Source: Candidatus Defluviibacillus avedoerensis
Lineage (GTDB): Bacteria; Pseudomonadota; Gammaproteobacteria; Burkholderiales; Burkholderiaceae_C
Reading direction: 5' to 3'
Assembly: GCA_016703665.1 (NCBI GenBank)
Contig: JADJBS010000020.1
Span: forward strand, 434,001-498,000
DNA length: 64,000 nt
The position numbers and the translations under genes were made by a program. Under the pieces are notes generated by a model, which did not search any database, was not told the origin of the DNA, and saw nothing but the letters and a program-made list of their open reading frames with translations. Shown piece by piece: positions 28,092 to 37,883 of the stretch (its first letter is position 1; every line of letters starts with the position of its first letter).

Positions 28092-28610
28092 ATGATTTCT
28101 GAGCAGAATTTGCCGCCAGGTCTGGCGGCACCCAGCGAGTCGGCAGCGCAGTACCTGACTTTTACCCTTAGGGATGAAGTCTTTGCGATGGACATCCGCC
28201 GTGTTCGCGAAATCATCCAGTACAGCAGCATGACGGCAGTGCCGCACATGCCTGAATTTGTGCGTGGTGTGATTAATTTGCGCGGAGCTGTTGTTCCCGT
28301 GATTGACCTGCATTCCCGTTTTGGGCGTGGGCGATCTGACATTGGCAAGAAAACCTGCATCGTCATTTTTGATGGCAGTCGAGAGGGTGAAAAGCTGGAA
28401 CTGGGCTTGATGGTGGATGCGGTGAGTGAGGTGATCGACATTTCGCAATCCATGATCGAACCAGCGCCTCAGTTTGGCGCATCCATCGCTCGCGACTACA
28501 TCCATGGCATGGGCAAAGTCGGCTCCAAATTTGTTGTCATTCTGGAGCCAGACCGGGCGCTTGACATTGAAGACATGGCCAATCTGGTTGAACAGGCGCA
28601 AAGCGTCTGA
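28092..28610 (+). CDS. cheW: Chemotaxis coupling protein CheW
   Basis: A 172-residue CheW: it links receptors to CheA in the signalling array. The landmarks are QYLTFTLRDEVFAMDIRRVR near residues 18-37, VPHMPEFVRGVINLRGAVVP (the NLRG turn), and the C-terminal GMGKVGSKFVVILEPDRAL. ATG 28092 is preferred to an upstream GTG because it lies after the preceding receptor stop and starts MISEQNLP. It is transcribed with the flanking receptor and cheV genes. Confidence 0.92.
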   Translation: MISEQNLPPGLAAPSESAAQYLTFTLRDEVFAMDIRRVREIIQYSSMTAVPHMPEFVRGVINLRGAVVPVIDLHSRFGRGRSDIGKKTCIVIFDGSREGEKLELGLMVDAVSEVIDISQSMIEPAPQFGASIARDYIHGMGKVGSKFVVILEPDRALDIEDMANLVEQAQSV

Positions 28611-28660
28611 CGACGCCTTAGCAGACGTCTCACCAACCACCGTATTGAAAGACACACCCC

Positions 28661-29628
28661 TTGAAAACCGCTCAACAGGAAATCGACGAACGCACCAAGC
28701 TTGCGGGCAACAACAAATTTGAGTTGCTGTTGTTTCGCCTGGGTGAGTCTCCCTCTACGGGACGGCGTGAGTTGTTTGGCATCAATGTCTTCAAGGTACG
28801 CGAAGTCTTGGTCATGCCCACCATCACGGCACTGGCCAACTCACACGAACACCTGATGGGTGTAGCCAATATTCGCGGCCAAATTATCCCAGTCATCAAT
28901 TTGTCTGCCGTCGTAGGCTGCCAGCCCAAGAAGGGGCACTCGATTCTGATGGTGACCGAGTTTGGTCGGACTATCCAGGCTTTGCGGTAGAGGATGTGAA
29001 CGAAATTGTCCGTCTTGACTGGGACCAGGTGCTGCCCGCCGAAGGTAGTCATGCCGGTGCACTGATAACGGGCATTGCACGCATTGACGGAGCAAACCCA
29101 GACACCCGACTTGCCCAGGTGCTGGACGTTGAGCAGATTCTGCGCAATGTCATGCCGGTGAGTAAGGAGGAAATCAACCGGGAAGTGGTAGGACCTGAAC
29201 TGTTGTTGCCACCAGGCACGTCGATATTGGTGGCGGACGACTCGGCCGTTGCGCGCTCAGTCATTGAACTAGGGCTCAAAGCCATGGGCGCACCCTACAT
29301 CATGACTAAAACTGGCAAAGAAGCCTGGGAGCGGCTGCAGGCCATCGCCAAGCAGGCAGATGCCGATGGTCAACGCGTGCAGGACAAGATTGCCCTGGTG
29401 TTGACAGACCTGGAAATGCCGGAGATGGACGGTTTCACGTTGACACGGCATATCAAGCTCAACCCTCATTTCAAGAGCATTCCGGTTGTGATCCATTCCT
29501 CGCTGACTGGCACCACGAACGAGAACCACGTCAAGAGTGTGGGGGCCGACGCGTATGTGGCCAGGTTCGCTCCGCGCGAACTGGCGGCAACCATCCGGCG
29601 AGTACTACCCAAATCGTCAACGGACTAG
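28661..29628 (+). CDS. cheV: CheV (CheW-receiver fusion), frameshifted
   Basis: With one G restored after 28979 (CCAGGC to CCAGGGC) the gene encodes 322 residues. The CheW half has FELLLFRLGES, FKVREVLVMP, MGVANIRGQIIPVINLSA and, after repair, TIQGFAVEDVNEIVRLDWDQ. The receiver half has VADDSAVARS, phospho-Asp in LTDLEMPEMDGFTL and the conserved Lys region SVGADAYVARFAP, where the usual Lys-Pro is replaced by Arg-Phe. CheV couples receptors and buffers phosphate. A TTG start at 28661 gives MKTAQQEIDERTKLAGNN, the usual CheV beginning; no better ATG is in frame. Confidence 0.87.
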
Positions 29629-29669
29629 TCTGCGACCTGATCATCACAAGAAATAGAGGGAGCCGCACG

Positions 29670-32255
29670 ATGAAGAAGAACTCAAACCCACCCACCACGG
29701 CCTTGAGTAAGCTGTCCATTCGACTCAAGCTGAGTCTGATCACGCTCTTCAGTGCGCTGGTGTTGATTTTGCTGACCAGTTACATGCTTTGGCAGCAATA
29801 CCATCAGGCGTATGACGCGCGTAAGGCGTCGATACGGCAGTCGGTTGAAGTAGCCACATCAATGGTTCAATGGGCTCACCAGCAGGAACTGTCTGGCGCA
29901 GTTTCCCGGGATCAGGCGCAGGCCATGGCAGTCAAGGCCGTCAACGACGCCCGTTATGACGGGAAAGAATATTTCTGGATCAACGACATGAATGTCAAGT
30001 TGATCACCCACCCGTTCAGGCCGGACTTGAATGGCAAGGACGTCAGCACGGTGAAGGACCCTGACGGCAACGCTGTATTCGTCCGTTTTGTCGATACAGT
30101 GAGAAAGGATGGTCAAGGATACGTTAGCTACCTGTGGCCCAAACCCGGTCTTGATAAACCGGTCGAAAAGGTTTCCTATGTCGTCGGGTTTAAGCCCTGG
30201 GGCTGGGTGATCGGTTCGGGGCTGTACATGGACGATCTGCGCAATGACTTTGTTTCTCAAATGATCAAGGACACAGTCGTCCTGGGATTGGCCATTGCAC
30301 TGACTGTGTTAATTGCGCAAGCAGTCGCACGCATCATCATCCGGCCTCTGGACCGTGCCGTTTCTGTGGCCAAAGCCATTGCAGTAGGTCAACTGGACAA
30401 TGACGTGACGTCCAACTCACCTGACGAGACGGGCCAGTTGTTGCGCAGCATGGCGGATATGCAATCGACACTCAAATCCTTTGAGCGAGCTCAGACAGAA
30501 ATGGCACGACGCCACAGTGATCTGGGTGAGGTGAGCTACCAGATACCCGCAGAGAGTTTTCAAGGTGCATTTGGACAGATGGCCAGCAACGTCAATAGCA
30601 TGGTGAACACTCAGGTTGAGCTGAACAACCGCGTAGTCAGCTTGATTGGAAAATACATACATGGCCAGTTCGACGATCGCATTGAGGAACTACCAGGCGA
30701 GCAACGAAAAATTACCGAGGCCACGGAAAGCGCCCGTCGGCAGATGTTGGAATCAGAAGCGGCAGCCAGTTACAACGCACGGGTCAAGGCGGCTTTGGAT
30801 CATGTGAGCTTGCCTGTTCGCATCGCGGCGGATGACGGGACGGTCATCTACATCAACAATAGCCTGCGAGAGACCCTGCGCAAATACCAGGACGGATTTC
30901 GCAAGCAGATTCCAGGCTTTGATCCTGACAAGGTGGTCAATGGCAGCATTGGCATCTTTTATGCAGATCAGCAAGCCGCTCTGACAAGGCTACGCAACCT
31001 CACCAGCACCGTTCAGAGTCGTCTGGATTTGGGTGGCCGCATGTATGACCTGACCACCACGCCGGTGATTACGGACAAAGGCGAGCGCCTTGGGACCATT
31101 GGTCAGTGGGTTGACGTGACTGACCAGTTGGCTGCTGAAGCCGAAGTCGACAACATCGTGAAAGCGGCGGGGAAAGGCGATTTTGCACAACGCCTGTCAA
31201 TGCAAGGCAAGTCTGGCTTTTTTGCCAACCTGAGTGCGGGTATGAATACCTTGCTGGGAACAAGCGAACAAGGTTTAAATGATGTGGCAACGGTGCTCGC
31301 AGCTTTTGCCGAAGGTGATCTCACGAAACGCATTGACCGTGACTACGAAGGCCTTTTTGGCAAAGTCAAAGACAGCGTCAATGACACCGCTAACAACTTA
31401 ACTCGCGTGATGACAGACGTGCGCGCAGCTTCCGATGCATTGACCGGAGCCGCCAACCAGGTGAGCGCCACTGCACAGTCGCTGTCGCAGGCAGCCAGCG
31501 AGCAGGCCGCCAGTGTGGAGCAGACCACAGCATCCATCGACGTGATGTCGGCCTCGATCACCCAGAACAGCGACAACGCCAAAGTCACCGACGGCATGGC
31601 AACCAAAGCCGCCCGCGAGGCTGTGGACGGAGGAAGTGCGGTGACTCAAACGGTTACTGCCATGAAGCAGATCGCAGCCAAGATTGGCATTGTGGACGAC
31701 ATCGCCTATCAGACCAACCTGCTGGCCTTGAATGCGGCCATTGAAGCTGCCCGTGCAGGTGAACACGGCAAAGGCTTTGCCGTGGTGGCAGCAGAGGTTC
31801 GCAAGCTAGCCGAGCGCAGTCAGGAAGCTGCCAAAGAAATCGGTGAATTGGCAGCCAGCAGCGTCTCAACCGCTGAGCGTGCAGGCAAGTTGCTGAGTGA
31901 GATTGTTCCCAGCATTCAAAAGACATCTGAGCTGGTACAAGAGATCACGGCCTCCAGTACCGAGCAAAGTGAATCGATCGTCCAGATTGGAGGTGCCATG
32001 GGACAACTTAGCAAGGCCACACAGCAAAATGCGTCCGCCTCAGAGGAGTTGGCGGCCACCAGCGAGCAGTTGTCTGGGCAGGCCGAGCAGTTGCAGCAAT
32101 CTGTTTCTTACTTCAACATAGGCACCGAAAGCACTCACGCCTTAAGCGTCCCAGCGACTAAAGCATTCGGACACGGTGAGCGTCGCCGTGGCCTCGCTAC
32201 ACCGCTGTTACGTGCACCCGTCAGAGCGTCGACGACCAACTTCAGGGCATATTAA
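29670..32255 (+). CDS. Methyl-accepting chemotaxis protein with periplasmic sCache_2-like domain
   Basis: An intact 861-residue receptor. A membrane helix at ~residues 18-38 precedes a periplasmic Cache domain (residues ~40-195) with DGKEYFWINDMN, LITHPFRPDLNGKD and YVVGFKPWGWVIGSGLYMDD. That pattern is typical of sCache_2 receptors binding small organic acids such as C2-C4 carboxylates. A second helix (VVLGLAIALTVLIAQAVA), HAMP, a PAS-like region (RIAADDGTVIYINNSLRE) and the signalling hairpin follow. It ends in NFRAY, fitting the tether pentapeptide. It lies 2 bp before cheR. The ligand cannot be assigned from sequence alone. Confidence 0.9.
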   Translation: MKKNSNPPTTALSKLSIRLKLSLITLFSALVLILLTSYMLWQQYHQAYDARKASIRQSVEVATSMVQWAHQQELSGAVSRDQAQAMAVKAVNDARYDGKEYFWINDMNVKLITHPFRPDLNGKDVSTVKDPDGNAVFVRFVDTVRKDGQGYVSYLWPKPGLDKPVEKVSYVVGFKPWGWVIGSGLYMDDLRNDFVSQMIKDTVVLGLAIALTVLIAQAVARIIIRPLDRAVSVAKAIAVGQLDNDVTSNSPDETGQLLRSMADMQSTLKSFERAQTEMARRHSDLGEVSYQIPAESFQGAFGQMASNVNSMVNTQVELNNRVVSLIGKYIHGQFDDRIEELPGEQRKITEATESARRQMLESEAAASYNARVKAALDHVSLPVRIAADDGTVIYINNSLRETLRKYQDGFRKQIPGFDPDKVVNGSIGIFYADQQAALTRLRNLTSTVQSRLDLGGRMYDLTTTPVITDKGERLGTIGQWVDVTDQLAAEAEVDNIVKAAGKGDFAQRLSMQGKSGFFANLSAGMNTLLGTSEQGLNDVATVLAAFAEGDLTKRIDRDYEGLFGKVKDSVNDTANNLTRVMTDVRAASDALTGAANQVSATAQSLSQAASEQAASVEQTTASIDVMSASITQNSDNAKVTDGMATKAAREAVDGGSAVTQTVTAMKQIAAKIGIVDDIAYQTNLLALNAAIEAARAGEHGKGFAVVAAEVRKLAERSQEAAKEIGELAASSVSTAERAGKLLSEIVPSIQKTSELVQEITASSTEQSESIVQIGGAMGQLSKATQQNASASEELAATSEQLSGQAEQLQQSVSYFNIGTESTHALSVPATKAFGHGERRRGLATPLLRAPVRASTTNFRAY

Positions 32256-32257
32256 CC

Positions 32258-33076
32258 ATGGCCACCATGCCATTCAGTGACCCGGCATTTCGGAAAATCA
32301 GCGAGATCATGTATGAAGCCGCCGGGCTGTCCTATAACGACTCCAAGAAGTCCTTGATCCAGTCGCGTCTCGCGCCACGTATCCAGCGATTGGGACTGGC
32401 GGGGTTTGAGGATTACATCGCTATTTTGGAAGACGAAACCCAGGCCGCCGAGTTTCAAATGGCGGTTGACTTGCTCACCACCAACGAGACCTATTTTTTT
32501 CGTGAACCCAAGCATTACGAGCTGCTGGAGCGCGAGATTGGCGCGCGCAAAAGCCGCGCACCGCTGGCGGTGTGGAGTGCGGCCTCGTCCTTTGGTGACG
32601 AGGCCTATAGCACCGCCATGTTGCTGGCTGACATGCAAACCGTCGGAAAGATCGGGCCTGACTGGACCATTCTGGCCACTGATATCAGCCACCGCGTCTT
32701 GTTGAGTGCCAAAGAGGCGGTGTACCCAGCAGACCGCCTCAGAGCCGTATCGCCTGATCGATTGCGCCGGTATTGCCTGCGCGGGGACGGCCCATCTGAG
32801 GGACAGATCATGGTGTCCGAAAAGATCCGCAAACACGTACAGTTTGGTCAGCTGAACCTGTGCAAACCGTTCAGCGGGCTTGGCCCTTTTGACGTGATTT
32901 TTTTGCGCAATGTGCTGATCTACTTTGACGCAGCGACCAAGCGTGAAGTGGTGGATCGGGTTTTGACGGCGCTGAAACCTGGTGGCCTTTTCTTTTTGGG
33001 AACGGCAGAGGGTCGCGTCCCATGCGAAACGCCTTTGTTGCCAGTTCAGCCCGGTGCATTCAGAAAGCCAGAATGA
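32258..33076 (+). CDS. cheR: Chemotaxis protein methyltransferase CheR
   Basis: A 272-residue SAM-dependent methyltransferase that methylates receptor glutamates. The N-terminal helical domain includes GLSYNDSKKSLIQSRLAPRI, with LLTTNETYFFREP at about residues 70-82 as in the family. The SAM-binding part has SAASSFGDEAYSTAM, where Ser replaces the usual Cys of the SAxCSxGEE motif. It continues with ILATDIS and VIFLRNVLIYFD. The beta-subdomain inserted in the SAM domain is the known docking site for receptor pentapeptides. Its stop overlaps cheD by ATGA. Adjacent receptors ending in NFxxY fit that mechanism. Confidence 0.92.
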   Translation: MATMPFSDPAFRKISEIMYEAAGLSYNDSKKSLIQSRLAPRIQRLGLAGFEDYIAILEDETQAAEFQMAVDLLTTNETYFFREPKHYELLEREIGARKSRAPLAVWSAASSFGDEAYSTAMLLADMQTVGKIGPDWTILATDISHRVLLSAKEAVYPADRLRAVSPDRLRRYCLRGDGPSEGQIMVSEKIRKHVQFGQLNLCKPFSGLGPFDVIFLRNVLIYFDAATKREVVDRVLTALKPGGLFFLGTAEGRVPCETPLLPVQPGAFRKPE

Positions 33077-33534
33077 CCAAAGCGCTCGAACTCATGCCTG
33101 GTGATGTGGCCTTAGGCCGCCAGGGCGACCGCCTAAAAACCCTGCTAGGTTCATGCATCAGCGTGATCTTGACAGACCCACGTCGCACCGTTGGCGCCAT
33201 GTGCCACATCGTGCATGTGGGCAACCCCAATGCAGCCAATCAGCACAACACAGCCTATGGCATCGTCGCCATGGATGAAATGTTTCATCGCCTGCAAAGC
33301 GTCGGAATCACACCTCAGCAATGCGTGGCCTACGTACATGGAGGCGGGAATATGTTCCCCAACATCTGGAACAGACACCATGTTGGCGCCACCAATGCCA
33401 AATGGGTACTGCATTTTCTGGAAGAGCACCAGATCAATGTGGTTGAAAAGGATGTGGGCGGCAATGTGTACCGCAAGGTATCCTGGACGGTTGGCCTCGA
33501 CCGTCCCCATGTTGACGCAGAAAAATCAGAATAA
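33073..33534 (+). CDS. cheD: Chemoreceptor glutamine deamidase CheD
   Basis: A 153-residue CheD, which deamidates receptor glutamines and in some bacteria binds CheC. The active-site Cys is in LLGSCISVILTD near residue 27, and the His is in AMCHIVHVG about 16 residues later. The family features HGGGNMFP and NVYRKVSWT are present. The ATG at 33073 overlaps the cheR stop, so the upstream in-frame extension inside cheR is not used. No CheC gene was seen in the window. Confidence 0.9.
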   Translation: MTKALELMPGDVALGRQGDRLKTLLGSCISVILTDPRRTVGAMCHIVHVGNPNAANQHNTAYGIVAMDEMFHRLQSVGITPQQCVAYVHGGGNMFPNIWNRHHVGATNAKWVLHFLEEHQINVVEKDVGGNVYRKVSWTVGLDRPHVDAEKSE

Positions 33535-33545
33535 GGGAGTACGTC

Positions 33546-34625
33546 ATGAGCATCAAGGTATTCGTTGTCGATGATTCGGCCATCGTTCGCCAGGCGCTGG
33601 CACACATGCTGTCCGGCAACCCGGAAGTCGAACTGATAGGCAGTGCGCCAAATCCTTTGCTGGCGATGGACGCCATGCGAAAGAACCCACCAGACGTGCT
33701 GCTTCTGGACATTGAAATGCCCGGCATGGATGGTCTGACGTTTCTGCGCCAGATCATGGCCGGCACGCCCATACCCACGGTGATCTGTTCCACCTTGTCC
33801 ACCGAGGGGAGCAAGGTTGCGCTTGACGCCTTGAGCGCTGGTGCAGTTGCCGTGCTGGCAAAGCCAAAGCTGGGCCTGAAGCAGTTTCTGGACGATTCCC
33901 GGCGAGAGATGATTCAGACATTGAAAACCGCCGCAAAATCCAAACCACGCGCCCGCACAGCGCATGCCCCTGTGGTCAGCAAACCCCCGTCTTTCTCCGC
34001 CTCAGGCTTCTCTCACCCCGCACCGGTAGCCAGCACTGTTCACGCCTTTGCCATGAACAAGCCTGTAGTCATCGGCAGCTCGACAGGAGGCACTCAAGCA
34101 TTGGAATACATGCTGACTGAATTACCCGCCGATGCCCCCGGTATTGCGATCACACAGCACATGCCCGAAAAATTTACCGCCATGTACGCCAAACGTCTGG
34201 ACGGCATCTGCGCCATGAACGTACGTGAAGCCAAAGATGGTGATCGTCTTGAACGAGGCGTTGTGCTGATCGCACCAGGCGGCAAGCACATGCAGATGCG
34301 CAAAGCATCAGGCCAGTACTTTGTGTCAGTGGTCGATGGTCCGCCAGTCAATCGTCACAAGCCTTCTGTCGATGTTTTGTTTCGCTCTGCAGCTGAGTGT
34401 GCTGGCCGGGATATTCTCGGCATCATCCTGACCGGCATGGGTGACGATGGCGCGCGAGGCATGAAAATCCTGCATGACGGCGGCGCCCGCACCATTGCGC
34501 AAAACGAGGAAACCTGCGTCGTCTTTGGCATGCCCAAGGAAGCGATCAAACTGCAGGCTGTGGATGAAATCCTGCCGCTGGAGAGCATGGCCAGGGCAAT
34601 TTTGCAGTTTGACTCCAGGGCTTGA
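33546..34625 (+). CDS. cheB: Protein-glutamate methylesterase CheB
   Basis: A 359-residue response regulator plus methylesterase. The receiver has VFVVDDSAIVRQ and phospho-Asp in LLLDIEMPGMDGLTF near residue 57. A ~35-residue Ala/Pro-rich linker leads to the esterase domain. Its triad is visible: Ser in IGSSTGGTQA, His in ITQHMPEKFT and Asp in GMGDDGARG. It removes receptor methyl groups when phosphorylated by CheA. It is the last gene of the plus-strand cluster; the sequence after its stop carries a 6-bp hairpin (34626-34642). Confidence 0.93.
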   Translation: MSIKVFVVDDSAIVRQALAHMLSGNPEVELIGSAPNPLLAMDAMRKNPPDVLLLDIEMPGMDGLTFLRQIMAGTPIPTVICSTLSTEGSKVALDALSAGAVAVLAKPKLGLKQFLDDSRREMIQTLKTAAKSKPRARTAHAPVVSKPPSFSASGFSHPAPVASTVHAFAMNKPVVIGSSTGGTQALEYMLTELPADAPGIAITQHMPEKFTAMYAKRLDGICAMNVREAKDGDRLERGVVLIAPGGKHMQMRKASGQYFVSVVDGPPVNRHKPSVDVLFRSAAECAGRDILGIILTGMGDDGARGMKILHDGGARTIAQNEETCVVFGMPKEAIKLQAVDEILPLESMARAILQFDSRA

Positions 34626-34680
34626 GCTATACTATTTATAGCAATAAATCTTTACCAGTATTGCCTGAAAGACAAAACTA
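34626..34680. repeat. Dispersed short repeat, copy 2 (cheB/kinase junction)
   Basis: A GCTATA/TATAGC hairpin at 34626-34642 overlaps ATAGCAA (34638-34644), then an 18-nt spacer, GCC (34663-34665) and GACAAAAC. The layout matches the copies in pbpC and the lytic transglycosylase gene. It fills the whole convergent intergenic space between cheB and the hybrid kinase. Confidence 0.4.
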
Positions 34681-37182
34681 ACCACAATACTTGGTCAGCA
34701 AAGCTTGCAAAGCGTCTGCACGCAAAGGCTTGGGCAAGAAATCGTCCATGCCAGCCTCCAGGCAAGCCGAGCGGTCAGCCTCCATCGCATTGGCCGTGAC
34801 GGCAATGATGGGCACATGGCGACCTTTTGTTTCCGACGCACGAATCTGCCGCGCTGCATCCAAGCCACCCATGATGGGCATTTGCAGATCCATCAGCACA
34901 ATGTCCCAATTGAATTGGGTCAATTTCTCTACTGCCTGAAGTCCGTTTTCAGCAAGCTCAACCGAGTGACCCCAGCGCTTGAGCAAGGTCAACGCCAGTA
35001 ACTGATTGACCTTGTTGTCTTCAACAACCAGAACCTTCAGGACTTTCGTCTCGCTGGCTGTAGGCAATACGGCATCTTGCTCGAATGACACAACAAGCGT
35101 CGTTTGCGCGTTGGAAGGGCCTCCCACTTTCCCAAGACGCACCGTGAAGAAGAAACTTGTACCCTGCCCTGGCGAGCTGTCCAGCCAGATCCGACCTCCC
35201 ATCAACTCGACCAAGCGCGCACAGATGGCCAAACCCAAGCCTGTGCCGCCATATTGGCGCGTAGTGGAAGCATCTCCTTGGTTAAATGCTTCAAAGACGG
35301 CCTGCTTCTGTCCATCAGAAATTCCGATCCCAGTGTCGACTACGCTGAAACGAACCTCGTAATGCGCATCGTCCAACGCCTGACAGTGCACAGCAAGCCG
35401 CACCGAGCCGTCGGAAGTGAACTTCAATGCGTTGTCGCAAAGGTTATTCAGGACCTGCCTCAGGCGGTTAGGGTCCCCTCGGAAGGGTTCTGGCAAATCC
35501 GTCGGTACCTCGCATTCAAAATGAACACCCTTCTTCTGCGCGCGCGCACTAAAGAAGGTGCGACACTCATTCATCATGGACTTCAGGGAGAAATCAACCG
35601 ACTCGGTATCCAGTTTGCCGGCCTCAATCTTGGAAAAATCCAGCACATCGTTAAGCAAATCCATTAAGGACAGTGCCGAGTTTCTGACTGCATTCAGGTA
35701 GTCACGCTGGTTATCGTCAAGATCCGTTTCCAACGTCAGTTCAGTCAGGCCTATCACCCCGTTCATGGGGGTCCGGATTTCATGGCTCATGTTGGCCAAG
35801 AACTGACTTTTGGCGATGGTGGCCGCTTCAGCTCGGTCGCGCTCAAGCTCCAAAGCCCGCTGCATCAGTTTTTGCTCGCTGATATCGTGGCTTACGTTGA
35901 TGTGGTGGGTAATGACGCCCAGCTCGTCCCGCAACGGAGCCAAAACGGCAAACACGGTGTACTCATGTCCGTCGCGATGCCTCAGCAGGAATTCACCGCT
36001 CCAGCGGTTGCCCGCATTCAGCTCTGAGACGATTTCTTCATAGGCTCGCGTGCTCGTCTTGCCGGCATCAAGCGCGTGAGGCGACCTACCTTTGACATCA
36101 CTTTCCTTGAAGCCCGACATCCTGGTGAAGAAACGGTTGCAGTATTCGATCTCTCCCCGCGTATTGGTGATCAACACAGCGCCCGGGTTTTGTTCAATGG
36201 CCTGGGACAGGGTGTGAATGGTTCGCCGATGTTCCTTCTTTGCGAGCTCATTCTTCTGGATTCGCCGCATCATGGCCAAAGTGGCTGCCACCACAACCGT
36301 CAGCGCCAGCAAAGTACCCAACGCAATGATCTGGGCTCTTTGCAACCAGGCACTCAAGGCATCAGCCTGATTGATGTGCACAGCCACAAAAAAAGGATAC
36401 CGTGCCGAATGACGAAAGGCGGTCAGCCGGTTGGCAACCAACCTCCCCTGGTCAATTCCGAACTCGTCACGCTGGGCAAGTTCCAGCAGCGGGGCAGGGC
36501 CAAAAGCCTTGCCCAAAGGCTCTTCCTGTGTGGTGACAAGTACTGAACCGTCCAGTCGAACTAGCTCGAAGTGATCTGTTGCAGACTGGCTGTAACGGCT
36601 ATGCCGACCAATCAGATAGTCAGGATTAAGCGCTGCGATGACCCAGACCGGGTCCGCCATATTGCCCAGGCGCAAGGCCAGTGGGACAAAGTAGATTTGA
36701 TCCCACTCGCCCATCTCTTGCGGCGTAACAGGGCGCCCGTCTGAAAGATCGCGCCCCAACCAAACTCGCCCAATCCGCAAAACCCTGGTGTCGCTGTTTT
36801 GCGTATCCAGTGGCAAGAAATCTTTCAGGTTCAGTTGCTTTCCAATATTTGCCGCATTTGAACTTGCCCGAACATTTCCTTGCAGAGTCACGATAGACAG
36901 GGAGCGTACCGCGGGTTGGCTGTGCAGCAGGCGCGAAAGCAACCGATGCAGTTCCTCAGGTTTGCTCTGGCTCAGGGGCACATCTGAAGTCTCTGGCAGG
37001 GTTCCGATCATGTTGTCGATCAGTTGCAGGGTCTGGCTGATTTGGTCCTCAAGAACCTGCGCATTCCCAGTTGCACGCTGGGTGTGCATGTCCTCCAGCG
37101 CCGCCCGGTCCCTAGAAATGGAATAGCCAGTCGCACCGATCACTGACAAGACAAAAAGCGCCAGGAAGACGTAGGCAAGCAA
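34678..37182 (-). CDS. Membrane hybrid histidine kinase (Cache-like sensor, PAS, HisKA, HATPase, receiver)
   Basis: An 834-residue sensor kinase. A first membrane helix (AYVFLALFVLSVIGATGYSI) is followed by a ~250-residue periplasmic dCache-like domain and a second helix (LGTLLALTVVVAATLAMM). A PAS domain with GAVLITNTRGEIEYCNRFFT comes next. The HisKA box is SHEIRTPMNGVIGLTE (phospho-His), the ATPase has VDTGIGISDGQ and GGTGLGLAIC, and a C-terminal receiver carries Asp in VLMDLQMPIMGGLDA. It is convergent with cheB and divergent from an Hpt protein and a receiver, likely partners. The TTG at 37182 sits inside the first helix; the frame is open further upstream (RPRRLGSYSLL) without an ATG, so the N terminus may be mis-called or another frameshift hidden. 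Confidence 0.87.
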   Translation of the reverse strand: MLAYVFLALFVLSVIGATGYSISRDRAALEDMHTQRATGNAQVLEDQISQTLQLIDNMIGTLPETSDVPLSQSKPEELHRLLSRLLHSQPAVRSLSIVTLQGNVRASSNAANIGKQLNLKDFLPLDTQNSDTRVLRIGRVWLGRDLSDGRPVTPQEMGEWDQIYFVPLALRLGNMADPVWVIAALNPDYLIGRHSRYSQSATDHFELVRLDGSVLVTTQEEPLGKAFGPAPLLELAQRDEFGIDQGRLVANRLTAFRHSARYPFFVAVHINQADALSAWLQRAQIIALGTLLALTVVVAATLAMMRRIQKNELAKKEHRRTIHTLSQAIEQNPGAVLITNTRGEIEYCNRFFTRMSGFKESDVKGRSPHALDAGKTSTRAYEEIVSELNAGNRWSGEFLLRHRDGHEYTVFAVLAPLRDELGVITHHINVSHDISEQKLMQRALELERDRAEAATIAKSQFLANMSHEIRTPMNGVIGLTELTLETDLDDNQRDYLNAVRNSALSLMDLLNDVLDFSKIEAGKLDTESVDFSLKSMMNECRTFFSARAQKKGVHFECEVPTDLPEPFRGDPNRLRQVLNNLCDNALKFTSDGSVRLAVHCQALDDAHYEVRFSVVDTGIGISDGQKQAVFEAFNQGDASTTRQYGGTGLGLAICARLVELMGGRIWLDSSPGQGTSFFFTVRLGKVGGPSNAQTTLVVSFEQDAVLPTASETKVLKVLVVEDNKVNQLLALTLLKRWGHSVELAENGLQAVEKLTQFNWDIVLMDLQMPIMGGLDAARQIRASETKGRHVPIIAVTANAMEADRSACLEAGMDDFLPKPLRADALQALLTKYCG

Positions 37183-37482
37183 GGAATAGCTCCCTAAGCG
37201 CCTAGGCCTTGCCTGCGTTGCAGTGCGGTGCGCAGCATCGTCATGTGTTTATCACCAGCGCTATCCCCAGTCGCTCTCCAGATATCAGGGCTGATCGCCC
37301 GATATGGTCATCAGCCTTGGTGAAACCAGGCCGGTGCAGTGCGATCTTGGTGCTCGAATGTAACGGTTTTGGAATCTCCGTACGAACCAATAGCTTTCCC
37401 CTCTCTCTACACCCTGGTTCTCAATGCAACGCCTTAAAATGTGTGGTTCACTTCACATCTTCGCCAATCGACTGCTTGCCGT
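37183..37482. promoter_or_regulatory. Divergent intergenic region between hybrid kinase and Hpt gene
   Basis: About 300 bp that must contain both divergent promoters. The kinase-proximal part could encode the true kinase N terminus (see the kinase entry). I see no long inverted repeat or RNA motif. Confidence 0.3.
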
Positions 37483-37878
37483 ATGACTGAAAGCACATTC
37501 CCGCCGAATTCCAATCTGTCCATCAAGCAAGGTGAGCAGCTGTTTGATCCAGGCATTGGCATTGAGGCCATGGGATCGGACGAGTCGTTTCGACTTATTC
37601 TCGAAACAGTTCTGGAGAGTCTGGCTGGCAATTTGCCAGAAATCCGAAAAGCGTTGAATGCGGGCGATGCGAAAGCTGCCAGCGGGTTACTCCATGCGAT
37701 CAAGGGTTACGTGCCCTTGATGTGCACAGATCGCGTGGTGGCACTGGTGACTCATGTCGAAGGCGTAAGCAAAACAGCAGGTGCGGAAGTTGTAATGCCT
37801 TTGTACGCTTCGCTGGAACCTGTGCTTGAGCAACTGCTCGTGGATATTCAGGCGTACATCGCTAACAATCAAAGTTGA
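37483..37878 (+). CDS. Histidine phosphotransfer (Hpt) domain protein
   Basis: A 131-residue protein consisting essentially of one Hpt four-helix domain. The helix ILETVLESLAGNLPEIRKAL precedes the phospho-His motif SGLLHAIKGYVPLMC near residue 74, of the HxxKG form. ATG 37483 is chosen over an upstream in-frame start (MWFTSH...) because it removes a non-homologous extension. It is followed 5 bp later by a receiver gene and diverges from a hybrid kinase. The three could make a His-Asp-His-Asp relay; partnership is inferred from location. Confidence 0.78.
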   Translation: MTESTFPPNSNLSIKQGEQLFDPGIGIEAMGSDESFRLILETVLESLAGNLPEIRKALNAGDAKAASGLLHAIKGYVPLMCTDRVVALVTHVEGVSKTAGAEVVMPLYASLEPVLEQLLVDIQAYIANNQS

Positions 37879-37883
37879 AGAAT

